DNA of 9,085 nucleotides, from contig CATLUC010000065.1 of the NCBI GenBank assembly GCA_950059165.1, forward strand, positions 1-9,085, given 5' to 3'. This document shows positions 1-5,425 of the stretch, one piece after another. Both the position numbers and the translations under genes were made by a program. Under the pieces are notes generated by a model. That model was not told the origin of the DNA. It did no database searches and worked only from the letters and a program-made list of their open reading frames with translations. The DNA is from an uncultured Clostridium sp. (GTDB lineage Bacteria > Bacillota > Clostridia > TANB77 > CAG-508). The stretch's first letter is position 1, and each line of letters begins with the position of its first letter.

Positions 1-67
1 TTTACCCGTTTATGCAAAATATTAAATTTATTTTTTCAAAAAGTCGAAACTTAAATTGAAAAAACTA

Positions 68-96
68 TTGAAAATATAAATGAAAGATAGTATAAT
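68..96 (+). promoter_or_regulatory. Sigma-A promoter for the 208-1101 gene
   Basis: A -35 TTGAAA at 68-73 and a -10 TATAAT at 91-96 are separated by exactly 17 bases. Transcription would start near 103 and give a leader of about 105 bases before the gene at 208. The leader contains the inverted repeat at 147-164. Confidence 0.7.
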
Positions 97-146
97 AACT
101 ACAGTTTTAAATCAACTTTAATTTATTATATTTTAAAATTTATTTC

Positions 147-164
147 ATGTATATTTCTATACAT
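147..164 (+). repeat. Short inverted repeat in the leader of the first gene
   Basis: ATGTATA at 147-153 and TATACAT at 158-164 are perfect inverted arms around a TTTC loop. It lies about 50 bases downstream of the predicted start of transcription. It could be a repressor operator half-site pair or a weak RNA hairpin. There is no T-run after it, so it is unlikely to be a terminator. Confidence 0.4.
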
Positions 165-207
165 AGAATCCACAAGAACACAATTTAATATAGAAAGGAG
201 AATGCCT

Positions 208-1101
208 TTGAAATTAGATTTAGGGCTTAAATTAGCAAATAATATATTGCAAAACAAAGAAATTTCAAACTTTATTCAAGAGTTATCAAACACACTAAAA
301 GATAACAATGTTTTAGTGTATAAGGATTATGACAGTTCAAAATTTACAAGAGAAAATGAAGAAAAAATATGGAACAAGAAAGAAGGATTGATAAGAGAAC
401 ATATTAATAAAAATAATATAAATGGTGCAGATGAAAATAAATTATATGAAATATCATATGAGTCTTCTAAAGGATTTAATCTTATAGAATATGATGGAAC
501 ATATGAAAATAGGGTATCATTTATTGTAGATTACGTACAACTTCCTAAAAATGTTAAAGAAGGAATGTTTTTTAGAAAAGTAGATGAAAAGTATATTTTA
601 GACAGAGAAACTACAGAAAAAATATATAATGAAATGACAAGTTTTCAAAATGAATTAGTAAAAGAACAAAAAGAAATGTTGAATGATATGAGGCAGGATG
701 GTGCTATATACAAAGTTACATATTTAGAAGATGATTGTGAAGATTGGAGAACAGAACTCACCAATCAAAAAACAGGTGAAGTTTTTCAAGAATTAGAATT
801 TCCACATGATGTATATCATCAAGTAGGAGTAGATTCATTAGTAAAATATGAGAATGGAAAATATAGTGTAGTAGAAGGAACAAGTGTATATGATTTATAT
901 CCAAATATAATAGAAAACTATTGTGAAAACGAAGGTGTTTATATAACACAAAATGGTAAATGCAAGACTGCAAATGAGTTATATAAATCAATAAATACGA
1001 GCCATAAAGATGAAATTATAAGAAAAGTTACAAATTCAATTGAGAAAATACTAAAGTTTACAGTAGATAAACTAGTAGAATTAATAAAGAATAAACAATA
1101 A
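208..1101 (+). CDS. Hypothetical element-borne protein, possible DUF3006-like segment
   Basis: This 297-residue acidic, lysine-rich soluble protein has no signal peptide or membrane segment that I can see. I do not recognise it overall. I prefer the TTG at 208 to the in-frame ATG at 202: the strong AGGAG at 196-200 leaves only one base before the ATG but seven before the TTG. Residues of about 95-150 (a beta-rich stretch, then LPKNVKEGM and a charged helix) resemble the small DUF3006 domain, which is a recollection-level match. The C-terminus is a lysine-rich helix. It is the first gene after a sigma-A promoter and is followed 53 bases later by a small gene on the same strand. It is probably element cargo; its function is unknown. 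Confidence 0.75.
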   Translation: MKLDLGLKLANNILQNKEISNFIQELSNTLKDNNVLVYKDYDSSKFTRENEEKIWNKKEGLIREHINKNNINGADENKLYEISYESSKGFNLIEYDGTYENRVSFIVDYVQLPKNVKEGMFFRKVDEKYILDRETTEKIYNEMTSFQNELVKEQKEMLNDMRQDGAIYKVTYLEDDCEDWRTELTNQKTGEVFQELEFPHDVYHQVGVDSLVKYENGKYSVVEGTSVYDLYPNIIENYCENEGVYITQNGKCKTANELYKSINTSHKDEIIRKVTNSIEKILKFTVDKLVELIKNKQ

Positions 1102-1103
1102 AT

Positions 1104-1140
1104 TAATATTCTAATATATAAAAATACGTATTGAATATTA
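1104..1140 (+). repeat. Inverted repeat between the two small element genes
   Basis: TAATATTC at 1104-1111 and GAATATTA at 1133-1140 are perfect 8-base inverted arms with a 21-base AT-rich spacer, immediately before the ribosome site of the 1155 gene. It could fold near that ribosome site or be a protein-binding site. In sequence this AT-rich it could also be chance. Confidence 0.25.
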
Positions 1141-1154
1141 GGAAAGGAGACAAT

Positions 1155-1346
1155 ATGGTTAGAAAAGTAGGAAATTTTCCATATAATATTTCTAGGTTTG
1201 AGAAAGAAGCAGAAAAATTATTTCCAAATGAAGATATTATAGTTGGTGCAATGGATGGAGCAAATGAAGAAATAATACAAAATTTTTTAGACGATGTTTT
1301 GAAATATGAAATAGCTGAAAAAAATTCGAATAACACAAATAAATAA
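1155..1346 (+). CDS. Small hypothetical element protein (63 residues)
   Basis: The ATG at 1155 follows a strong GGAAAGGAG ribosome site at 1141-1149 with a 5-base gap. An upstream in-frame ATG at 1131 has no such site and would place the ribosome site inside the gene, so 1155 is the start. The product is small, acidic in the middle (a run containing NEDIIVGAMDGANEE), begins with basic residues and ends in a polar tail. I recognise no family. It lies 94 bases before the recombinase. Small proteins next to serine recombinases are sometimes recombination directionality factors or repressors, but nothing in this sequence proves such a role. Confidence 0.65.
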   Translation: MVRKVGNFPYNISRFEKEAEKLFPNEDIIVGAMDGANEEIIQNFLDDVLKYEIAEKNSNNTNK

Positions 1347-1355
1347 AGAAAATTA

Positions 1356-1384
1356 TTGAAAAAATGAATTTGATATGCTACAAT
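1356..1384 (+). promoter_or_regulatory. Sigma-A-type promoter for the serine recombinase
   Basis: TTGAAA at 1356-1361 and TACAAT at 1379-1384 are separated by 17 bases, a good vegetative promoter 57 bases before the recombinase start. The -10 region, GCTACAAT, also shares most bases with the sigma-E -10 consensus CATACAAT. I see no convincing sigma-E -35, so the simple reading is sigma-A. Confidence 0.65.
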
Positions 1385-1440
1385 GTAACTGAACGAAAGC
1401 GAAGATACAGAAAAACAAAAAAGAAAGAAGTAGATGTTTT

Positions 1441-3096
1441 ATGAAAATTGCAGCATATGCAAGAGTATCAACTGAAAAAGAATCTCAAGTAGAATCATTT
1501 GAAAAGCAAATTGAGTTTTTTAATGAATTTACAAAAAAGAATAATTATGAATTGTACAAGCTATATGCAGATGAAGGAATATCAGGAAAGCAAATAAAAC
1601 ACAGAAAACAATTCCAACAGATGATGCAAGATGCTAAAGCAAAAAAATTTGACAAAGTAGTTGTAAAAGATGTAAGCCGTTTTGCAAGAAATACAGTAGA
1701 TTTATTACAAAGCATAAGAGAACTAAAATCTTATGGAATAGAGGTAGATTTTTTAAATAATGGTGAAATAATGGAAGGTGGATCTGAATTTATATTGACT
1801 ATTTTAGGAGCAATGGCACAACAAGAAAGTGCGAATATGTCAAAAAGGGTTAAATTTGGTAAAGACATTACAGCTAAAAAAGGACGAGTTCCTAATATAG
1901 TTTTTGGTTATGATAAAATTCCAGATGAAAGATATACTTTAAAAATAAATGAAGAAGAAGCAAAAATCGTAAAAGAAATCTTTGAAAGCTATGTATATAA
2001 AGGAATTGGAACAACAAAAATTGCTTGGGACTTAAATGATAGAGGAATAAGAACAAAGAAAACAAAATCAAAATGGGTACAAACGTCTATTGTACGAATG
2101 CTAAAAAATCCAATTTATACAGGAAGAGTAACCAACAAAAAGAGTGAAGTAACAGACTTTATAACAGGAACTAGAAAAGATTTACCAGAAGAAGAATGGA
2201 TAACAGTAGAAAGACCAGAAATGAGAATAATATCAGATGAATTATTTAATAGAGCACAAGACATTTTAGCCCAAAGGTCAAACGAATTTAAGTTAAATAA
2301 TAAAAGAGAAAAAACGGAATATGTATTTAGTACCCTTATCTATTGCAAACATTGTGGATATTCATTTAGAAGAATAAGAAGAAAGTACACAGAAGATGGA
2401 AAAGAATATATAAGATGGGTATGTAGTGGAAGAAACTCAATGGGAGTAAATCATTGTCCTAACACAACAGTAATTGATGAAGAAGAACTTTTAAATGCCA
2501 TAAAGGAATATCTAAAAAGCATTATTTCAAATAAGAAGAATTTTATGAAAGCAGTAGAAAAAGAGTTTGAGAAAATCACTAAATTAAGAGAAAACAATGA
2601 AAGAAGTGAAGAAAGCCTTTTAAAAGAAATTGAAAAGGTTACCACTAAAAAACAAAAATATATGGAAATGTTCCAAAACGAAGTAATCAATATACAAGAA
2701 TTAAAGAAATACACAAATCCATTAAATGAAGATATAGTAAGATTAGAGCGAGAATTAAAACTAATAACATCAGAAATTAAAGAAAAAGATGTCCTAGAAA
2801 AAGAGTTATCAAAAACAATTAGTATAGTAGATGACATATTAAACAATCAAACAATTACCAATGCAATGCTAAAAACAATTATAGATGTAATAGAAGTTGA
2901 TGGTGACTCAAATGTAGAAGTAAGATTAAAATTACTAAACGAAATAGGCAGTACCCCAACTGTTATAACTAATTTTAATGAAATTGAAACAAATGTAGGG
3001 GCGTCGTCCCGATGTCCGTCTCCCCAAAGAACAACCCTAGATAACGAAAAGCCAACCGTTCTGGAAAGTAACGTCAGTACACAAGGATGTTTCTGA
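1441..3096 (+). CDS. Large serine recombinase (SpoIVCA/integrase type)
   Basis: The 551-residue protein catalyses site-specific integration or excision through a serine-DNA intermediate. The N-terminal resolvase domain (about 1-145) begins AAYARVST with the likely nucleophile Ser10, and has Arg8 and the active-site motif DVSRFARN (77-84). The Recombinase domain follows at about 155-270. A zinc ribbon has Cys302, Cys305, Cys328 and Cys339, and a long coiled coil covers about 360-450. The length is typical for large serine integrases. The start at 1441 has only a weak purine-rich ribosome site. The last 30 or so residues are encoded by a GC-rich patch and then by DNA that in another frame is spoIIID, so the natural C-terminus is set by the integration site. 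It is very probably the enzyme that moves this element. A role in sporulation-specific excision is an inference from the target gene. Confidence 0.95.
   Translation: MKIAAYARVSTEKESQVESFEKQIEFFNEFTKKNNYELYKLYADEGISGKQIKHRKQFQQMMQDAKAKKFDKVVVKDVSRFARNTVDLLQSIRELKSYGIEVDFLNNGEIMEGGSEFILTILGAMAQQESANMSKRVKFGKDITAKKGRVPNIVFGYDKIPDERYTLKINEEEAKIVKEIFESYVYKGIGTTKIAWDLNDRGIRTKKTKSKWVQTSIVRMLKNPIYTGRVTNKKSEVTDFITGTRKDLPEEEWITVERPEMRIISDELFNRAQDILAQRSNEFKLNNKREKTEYVFSTLIYCKHCGYSFRRIRRKYTEDGKEYIRWVCSGRNSMGVNHCPNTTVIDEEELLNAIKEYLKSIISNKKNFMKAVEKEFEKITKLRENNERSEESLLKEIEKVTTKKQKYMEMFQNEVINIQELKKYTNPLNEDIVRLERELKLITSEIKEKDVLEKELSKTISIVDDILNNQTITNAMLKTIIDVIEVDGDSNVEVRLKLLNEIGSTPTVITNFNEIETNVGASSRCPSPQRTTLDNEKPTVLESNVSTQGCF
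2998..3025 (+). other. GC-rich patch near the recombinase 3' end
   Basis: Twenty-one of 28 bases are G or C in otherwise very AT-rich DNA. The patch is bounded by GGGG (2998-3001) and CCCC (3022-3025), with a partly complementary interior and a GTCC-CGAT-GTCC arrangement. It lies about 50 bases before the spoIIID junction, inside the recombinase frame (VGASSRCPSP). It may be part of the attachment region or a dispersed repeat beginning GTAGGGGCG, a type I recall from gut Clostridia. Its role is unknown. Confidence 0.45.
3062..3085 (+). other. Probable attR junction between element and spoIIID
   Basis: In frame 2, spoIIID similarity becomes continuous at SVHKD (from 3074). The residues just before it (WKVT) differ from the GVSKST expected in SpoIIID. 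The crossover core must therefore lie close to 3068-3082. The exact core dinucleotide cannot be fixed without the left junction. Confidence 0.5.
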
Positions 3097-3229
3097 AAGA
3101 CTAAAGAAAATAAATCCTAAATTAGCTAAAGATGTAAGATTAATTTTAGATGAAAATAAAGCTGAAAGGCACATGAGAGGGGGAATGGCAACAAAATTAA
3201 AATATAAGCATTTAAAAGAAAAATCATGA
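3074..3229 (+). pseudogene. spoIIID: spoIIID 3' part, interrupted by the recombinase element
   Basis: Fifty-one codons encode the C-terminal part of SpoIIID, the mother-cell transcription factor that acts with sigma-E and sigma-K during sporulation. Compared with the B. subtilis protein (93 residues, from memory), the match starts at about residue 36 and runs through HKD, ERL..INP.LA and the very conserved RH.RGG.ATKLKYK. It ends in a short lysine-rich tail and a TGA at 3227-3229. The first 35 residues or so, including most of the helix-turn-helix, are absent, and the frame is closed by a stop at 3038-3040 inside the recombinase gene. The remaining codons are intact and well conserved, with no decay. 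It may therefore be a gene rejoined on excision, as sigK is by skin, rather than a dead pseudogene. No ribosome site or start precedes it. Confidence 0.88.
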
Positions 3230-3249
3230 CATATTGTTGTCATGATTTT
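3220..3249. terminator. Bidirectional terminator between spoIIID and the zinc-ribbon gene
   Basis: A perfect 12-base stem pairs AAAATCATGACA (3220-3231) with TGTCATGATTTT (3238-3249) around a 6-base loop. The A-rich and T-rich arms give a T-tract on either strand. It overlaps the spoIIID stop codon and lies just past the stop of the convergent gene, so it can serve both. Confidence 0.8.
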
Positions 3250-3262
3250 CTTAACAATTTGA

Positions 3263-3433
3263 TTAAGCATTGTTGTTTCTTTGTTGCTTTCTAGCTCTTC
3301 TACAAGCTGGGCATCTTACAGGTTGATTTTCAAACCCTTTTTCTGCGTAAAATGCTTGCTCACCAGCAGTAAATACAAATTCAGAACCACAGTCTTTGCA
3401 AACAAGAGTAATATCTTCATAATTGTTTTCCAT
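3263..3433 (-). CDS. Small zinc-ribbon protein (56 residues)
   Basis: The gene reads leftwards from the ATG at 3433 to a TAA at 3263-3265, behind a strong AAGGAGGA ribosome site (complement of about 3441-3448). The protein starts MENNYEDITLVCKDCG and has two CxxC knuckles, Cys12/Cys15 and Cys41/Cys44, with an FTAGEQAFYAEKGF stretch between and CPACRRARK after. This is the pattern of the short probable zinc-ribbon proteins common in Clostridia. The metal site is clear, but the biological role is not established. It is convergent with spoIIID and divergent from purH. Confidence 0.9.
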   Translation of the reverse strand: MENNYEDITLVCKDCGSEFVFTAGEQAFYAEKGFENQPVRCPACRRARKQQRNNNA

Positions 3434-3544
3434 AATAAAATCCTCCTTTGTTATAGATTTGAATTAAATTTTTACTAACCTATCTATAAAAAGAAGGGAT
3501 ATAGTTTAAAAATAAATTCATGTTAGTCTTAAAAAGACAATTAT

Positions 3545-3573
3545 AGTATAACATGTTATAACAAGAAAAACAA
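3545..3573 (-). promoter_or_regulatory. Extended -10 promoter for the zinc-ribbon gene
   Basis: On the minus strand a TTGTTT -35 (complement of 3568-3573) and a TATACT -10 (complement of 3545-3550) are 17 bases apart. TGT precedes the -10, giving an extended -10 element. The transcript would have a leader of roughly 100 bases. Confidence 0.5.
3547..3560. repeat. Perfect palindrome in the zinc-ribbon gene promoter
   Basis: TATAACATGTTATA is a perfect 14-base palindrome overlapping the upstream edge of the predicted -10 of the minus-strand promoter. The position is right for a dimeric repressor site, but no family-specific operator is recognised. Confidence 0.4.
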
Positions 3574-3635
3574 GTCAAACAAGTAAAAATTTTCCAATGT
3601 TTTGAATATTTAGTTACAAATAAGTTTTTCTTTTG

Positions 3636-3664
3636 TTGAAAAAACAATAAAGATGTAGTATAAT
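3636..3664 (+). promoter_or_regulatory. Sigma-A promoter of purH
   Basis: TTGAAA at 3636-3641 and a perfect TATAAT at 3659-3664 are 17 bases apart. Transcription would start around 3671, about 20 bases before the purH start, leaving no room for a purine riboswitch in the leader. Confidence 0.8.
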
Positions 3665-3692
3665 GTTGCTGTAAGAAAGAGAGGGAAGTATT

Positions 3693-5241
3693 ATGAAAGC
3701 TTTAATTAGTGTATCAGACAAAACAGGAATTGTAGAATTTGCAAAACGATTAGAAAAAAAAGGAGTAGAAATTATATCAACAGGAGGAACTTACAAAAAA
3801 CTAAAAGAAGAGGGCGTTAAAGTTATGGAAATATCAGAATTAACTGGATTTCCAGAATGTTTAGATGGAAGAGTAAAAACACTTCATCCAATTGTACATG
3901 CAGGAATACTTGCAAGAAGAGAAAAAGAAGACCATATGAAACAACTAGAAGAATTAAAAATAGATACTATTGATTTTGTTGTAGTAAATTTATACCCATT
4001 TAAACAAACAATTTTAAAAGATGGAGTAACTTTAGAAGAGGCAGTAGAAAATATAGACATTGGAGGACCTACAATGCTTCGTAGTGCTGCTAAAAATTAT
4101 CAAGATGTAGCAGTTATTACAAACCCTGAAGACTATGAAATAGTCGCAAAAGAATTAGAAGAAAATGGGGAAGTATCAAAAGAAACCAAATTCAGATTAA
4201 TGCAAGCAGTATTTGAACACACAGCAAATTATGATGCTATGATTGCATCATATATAAAAGAACAAAGAAAAGATGAAAGCTTGCCAGAAAAATTAACACT
4301 TACATTTGAAAAAGTGCAAGATATGCGTTATGGAGAAAATCCACATCAAAAAGCAGCTTTATATAAAGAAGTTGGAAAATGTGAAGGGTCTTTAACAACA
4401 GCAAAACAATTAAATGGAAAAGAATTATCTTTTAATAATATAAATGACACAAATGGAGCTTTAGAACTACTAAAAGAATTTGAAGAACCTACAGTTGTAG
4501 CTTGTAAACATGGAAACCCTTGTGGAGTTGGAAGTAGCAAAGATATATATGAAGCTTGGCAAAAAGCCTTTAATGCAGACAAAACTTCAATTTTCGGTGG
4601 AATTGTTGTTTCAAATAAAGAAGTAAATGAAAAAATGGCTAAAGAAATGAAAGAAATTTTCTTAGAGGTAATTGTAGCACCATCATATGAGCCAAAAGCA
4701 CTAGAAATTTTAAAGAAAAAGAAAAATGTTAGAATTTTAGAGCTTCCAAATATTTTAGTAAAACAAAAAGAAAATGCATATGACATCAAAAAAATAAATG
4801 GAGGAGCAATTGTTCAAACTATTGACTCTAAAGTATTAGAAGAAATGGAAGTTGTAACAAATACGAAACCAACTGAAGAACAAATGGAAGATTTATTATT
4901 TACTTGGAAAATAGTAAAATATGTAAAATCAAACGGAATTGCAATTGGAAAATCAAAACAATCAATAGGAATAGGACCTCGGACAAGTAAATAGAATTTG
5001 GGCAACTAAACAAGCAGTTGAACATGGCGAAGAACTAATAGAAAAAGGAATAACTGCTGGAGCCGTACTTGCATCAGATGCATTCTTCCCATTTTCAGAT
5101 TGTGTAGAAGAAGCACACAAAGCAGGTATTAAAGCAATTATCCAACCAGGTGGTTCAATAAAAGACCAAGATTCAATTGATAAATGTAATGAATATGGAA
5201 TTGCTATGGTATTTACAAAAATGAGACATTTTAGACATTAA
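3693..5241 (+). CDS. purH: Bifunctional AICAR formyltransferase/IMP cyclohydrolase, with a +1 frame change at 4980
   Basis: PurH performs the last two steps of purine synthesis, AICAR to FAICAR to IMP, in the cytosol. The N-terminal MGS-like cyclohydrolase domain (about 1-130) shows ISTGGTYKKL and DGRVKTLHPIVHAGIL. The AICAR transformylase part has MRYGENPHQKAALY and CKHGNPCGVG, with Lys272/His273 as the catalytic pair. The frame opened at 3693 reads conserved sequence up to IGIGP (residue 429), then hits a TAG at 4992-4994. Skipping C4980 continues the conserved C-terminus (GQVNRIWATKQ, SDAFFPF, IQPGGSI, MRHFRH) to the TAA at 5239-5241. The total is 515 residues, the normal length. Nothing else in the gene is damaged. 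It is either read by +1 shifting at CGG, recently mutated, or misassembled. It sits alone, not in a pur operon, with its own promoter and terminator. Confidence 0.95.
4977..4994 (+). other. Candidate +1 frameshift site CCT-CGG-A in purH
   Basis: In the starting frame the codons are CCT CGG ACA AGT AAA TAG. Moving +1 at CGG gives GGA CAA and restores the conserved PurH motif IGIGPGQ. The zero-frame stop comes four codons after CGG. CGG is otherwise unused in this gene. The arrangement matches the site in the mcrB-like gene at 5777-5783. Confidence 0.6.
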
Positions 5242-5274
5242 AAAGAACAAAATAGGTATGATAATATAATAAAG

Positions 5275-5303
5275 TAGAGGGTAAAGTTACCTTCTATTTT
5301 TTT
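5275..5303 (+). terminator. Rho-independent terminator after purH
   Basis: TAGAGGGTAA (5275-5284) pairs with TTACCTTCTA (5287-5296), with one G-T pair and a very short loop, and is followed by seven T residues (5297-5303). It lies 34 bases after the purH stop. Confidence 0.85.
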
Positions 5304-5359
5304 AACCATATAAAAACATAGAAAAAACATCAAAAAAACATAGATGTGTTATTTTTGTG

Positions 5360-5388
5360 TTGACATTATAAATAAATGGTGGTAAAAT
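5360..5388 (+). promoter_or_regulatory. Sigma-A promoter of the McrBC/LlaJI-like operon
   Basis: A perfect TTGACA -35 (5360-5365), a 17-base spacer and a TAAAAT -10 (5383-5388) form a strong promoter. The -10 overlaps an in-frame ATG at 5387, so translation must start later, at 5426. Confidence 0.8.
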
Positions 5389-5425
5389 GCTAAATATAAT
5401 AAAAAAGAAGAAAAGAGGAAGAAAA

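Larger units (their letters stand above)
1..3075 (+). mobile_element. Right part of a serine-recombinase element inserted in spoIIID (left end outside window)
   Basis: Three same-strand genes (208-1101, 1155-1346, 1441-3096) end in a large serine recombinase. The 3' end of the recombinase overlaps the headless 3' part of spoIIID. A recombinase lying across a junction with a truncated conserved host gene is the usual arrangement of an integrated serine-integrase element, with attR here. No 5' spoIIID sequence occurs in the first 200 bases, so the left junction and any further cargo must lie outside the window. The right boundary is estimated from where spoIIID similarity begins, around the codons for SVHKD. 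The element type (phage remnant, integrative element or skin-like element) cannot be decided from this part. Confidence 0.7.

Noticed and set aside
1..201. Possible 5' half of spoIIID or an attL at the left edge
   Set aside because: No frame encodes the SpoIIID N-terminus there. The stretch holds only a promoter, a leader and an inverted repeat.
1104..1140. Terminator after the first element gene
   Set aside because: The inverted repeat is AT-only in strength, with a 21-base spacer and no T-run.
2451..2846. Long minus-strand reading frame (131 codons)
   Set aside because: It lies entirely opposite the recombinase coiled-coil region, is rich in Phe/Ser/Ile as expected from the antisense of Lys/Glu-rich coding DNA, and has no good ribosome site.
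3281..3478. Plus-strand reading frame of 65 codons
   Set aside because: It lies antisense to the zinc-ribbon gene, which has CxxC motifs and a strong ribosome site. The plus frame has neither.
3671..3692. Purine riboswitch before purH
   Set aside because: The predicted leader is only about 20 bases, too short for an aptamer.
4346..4789. Minus-strand reading frame of 147 codons
   Set aside because: It is an antisense shadow of the well-conserved purH transformylase domain.
5387..5425. ATG at 5387 as start of the mcrB-like gene
   Set aside because: It falls within the -10 hexamer of the promoter at 5360-5388 and has no ribosome site. ATG 5426 follows GAGGAAG.
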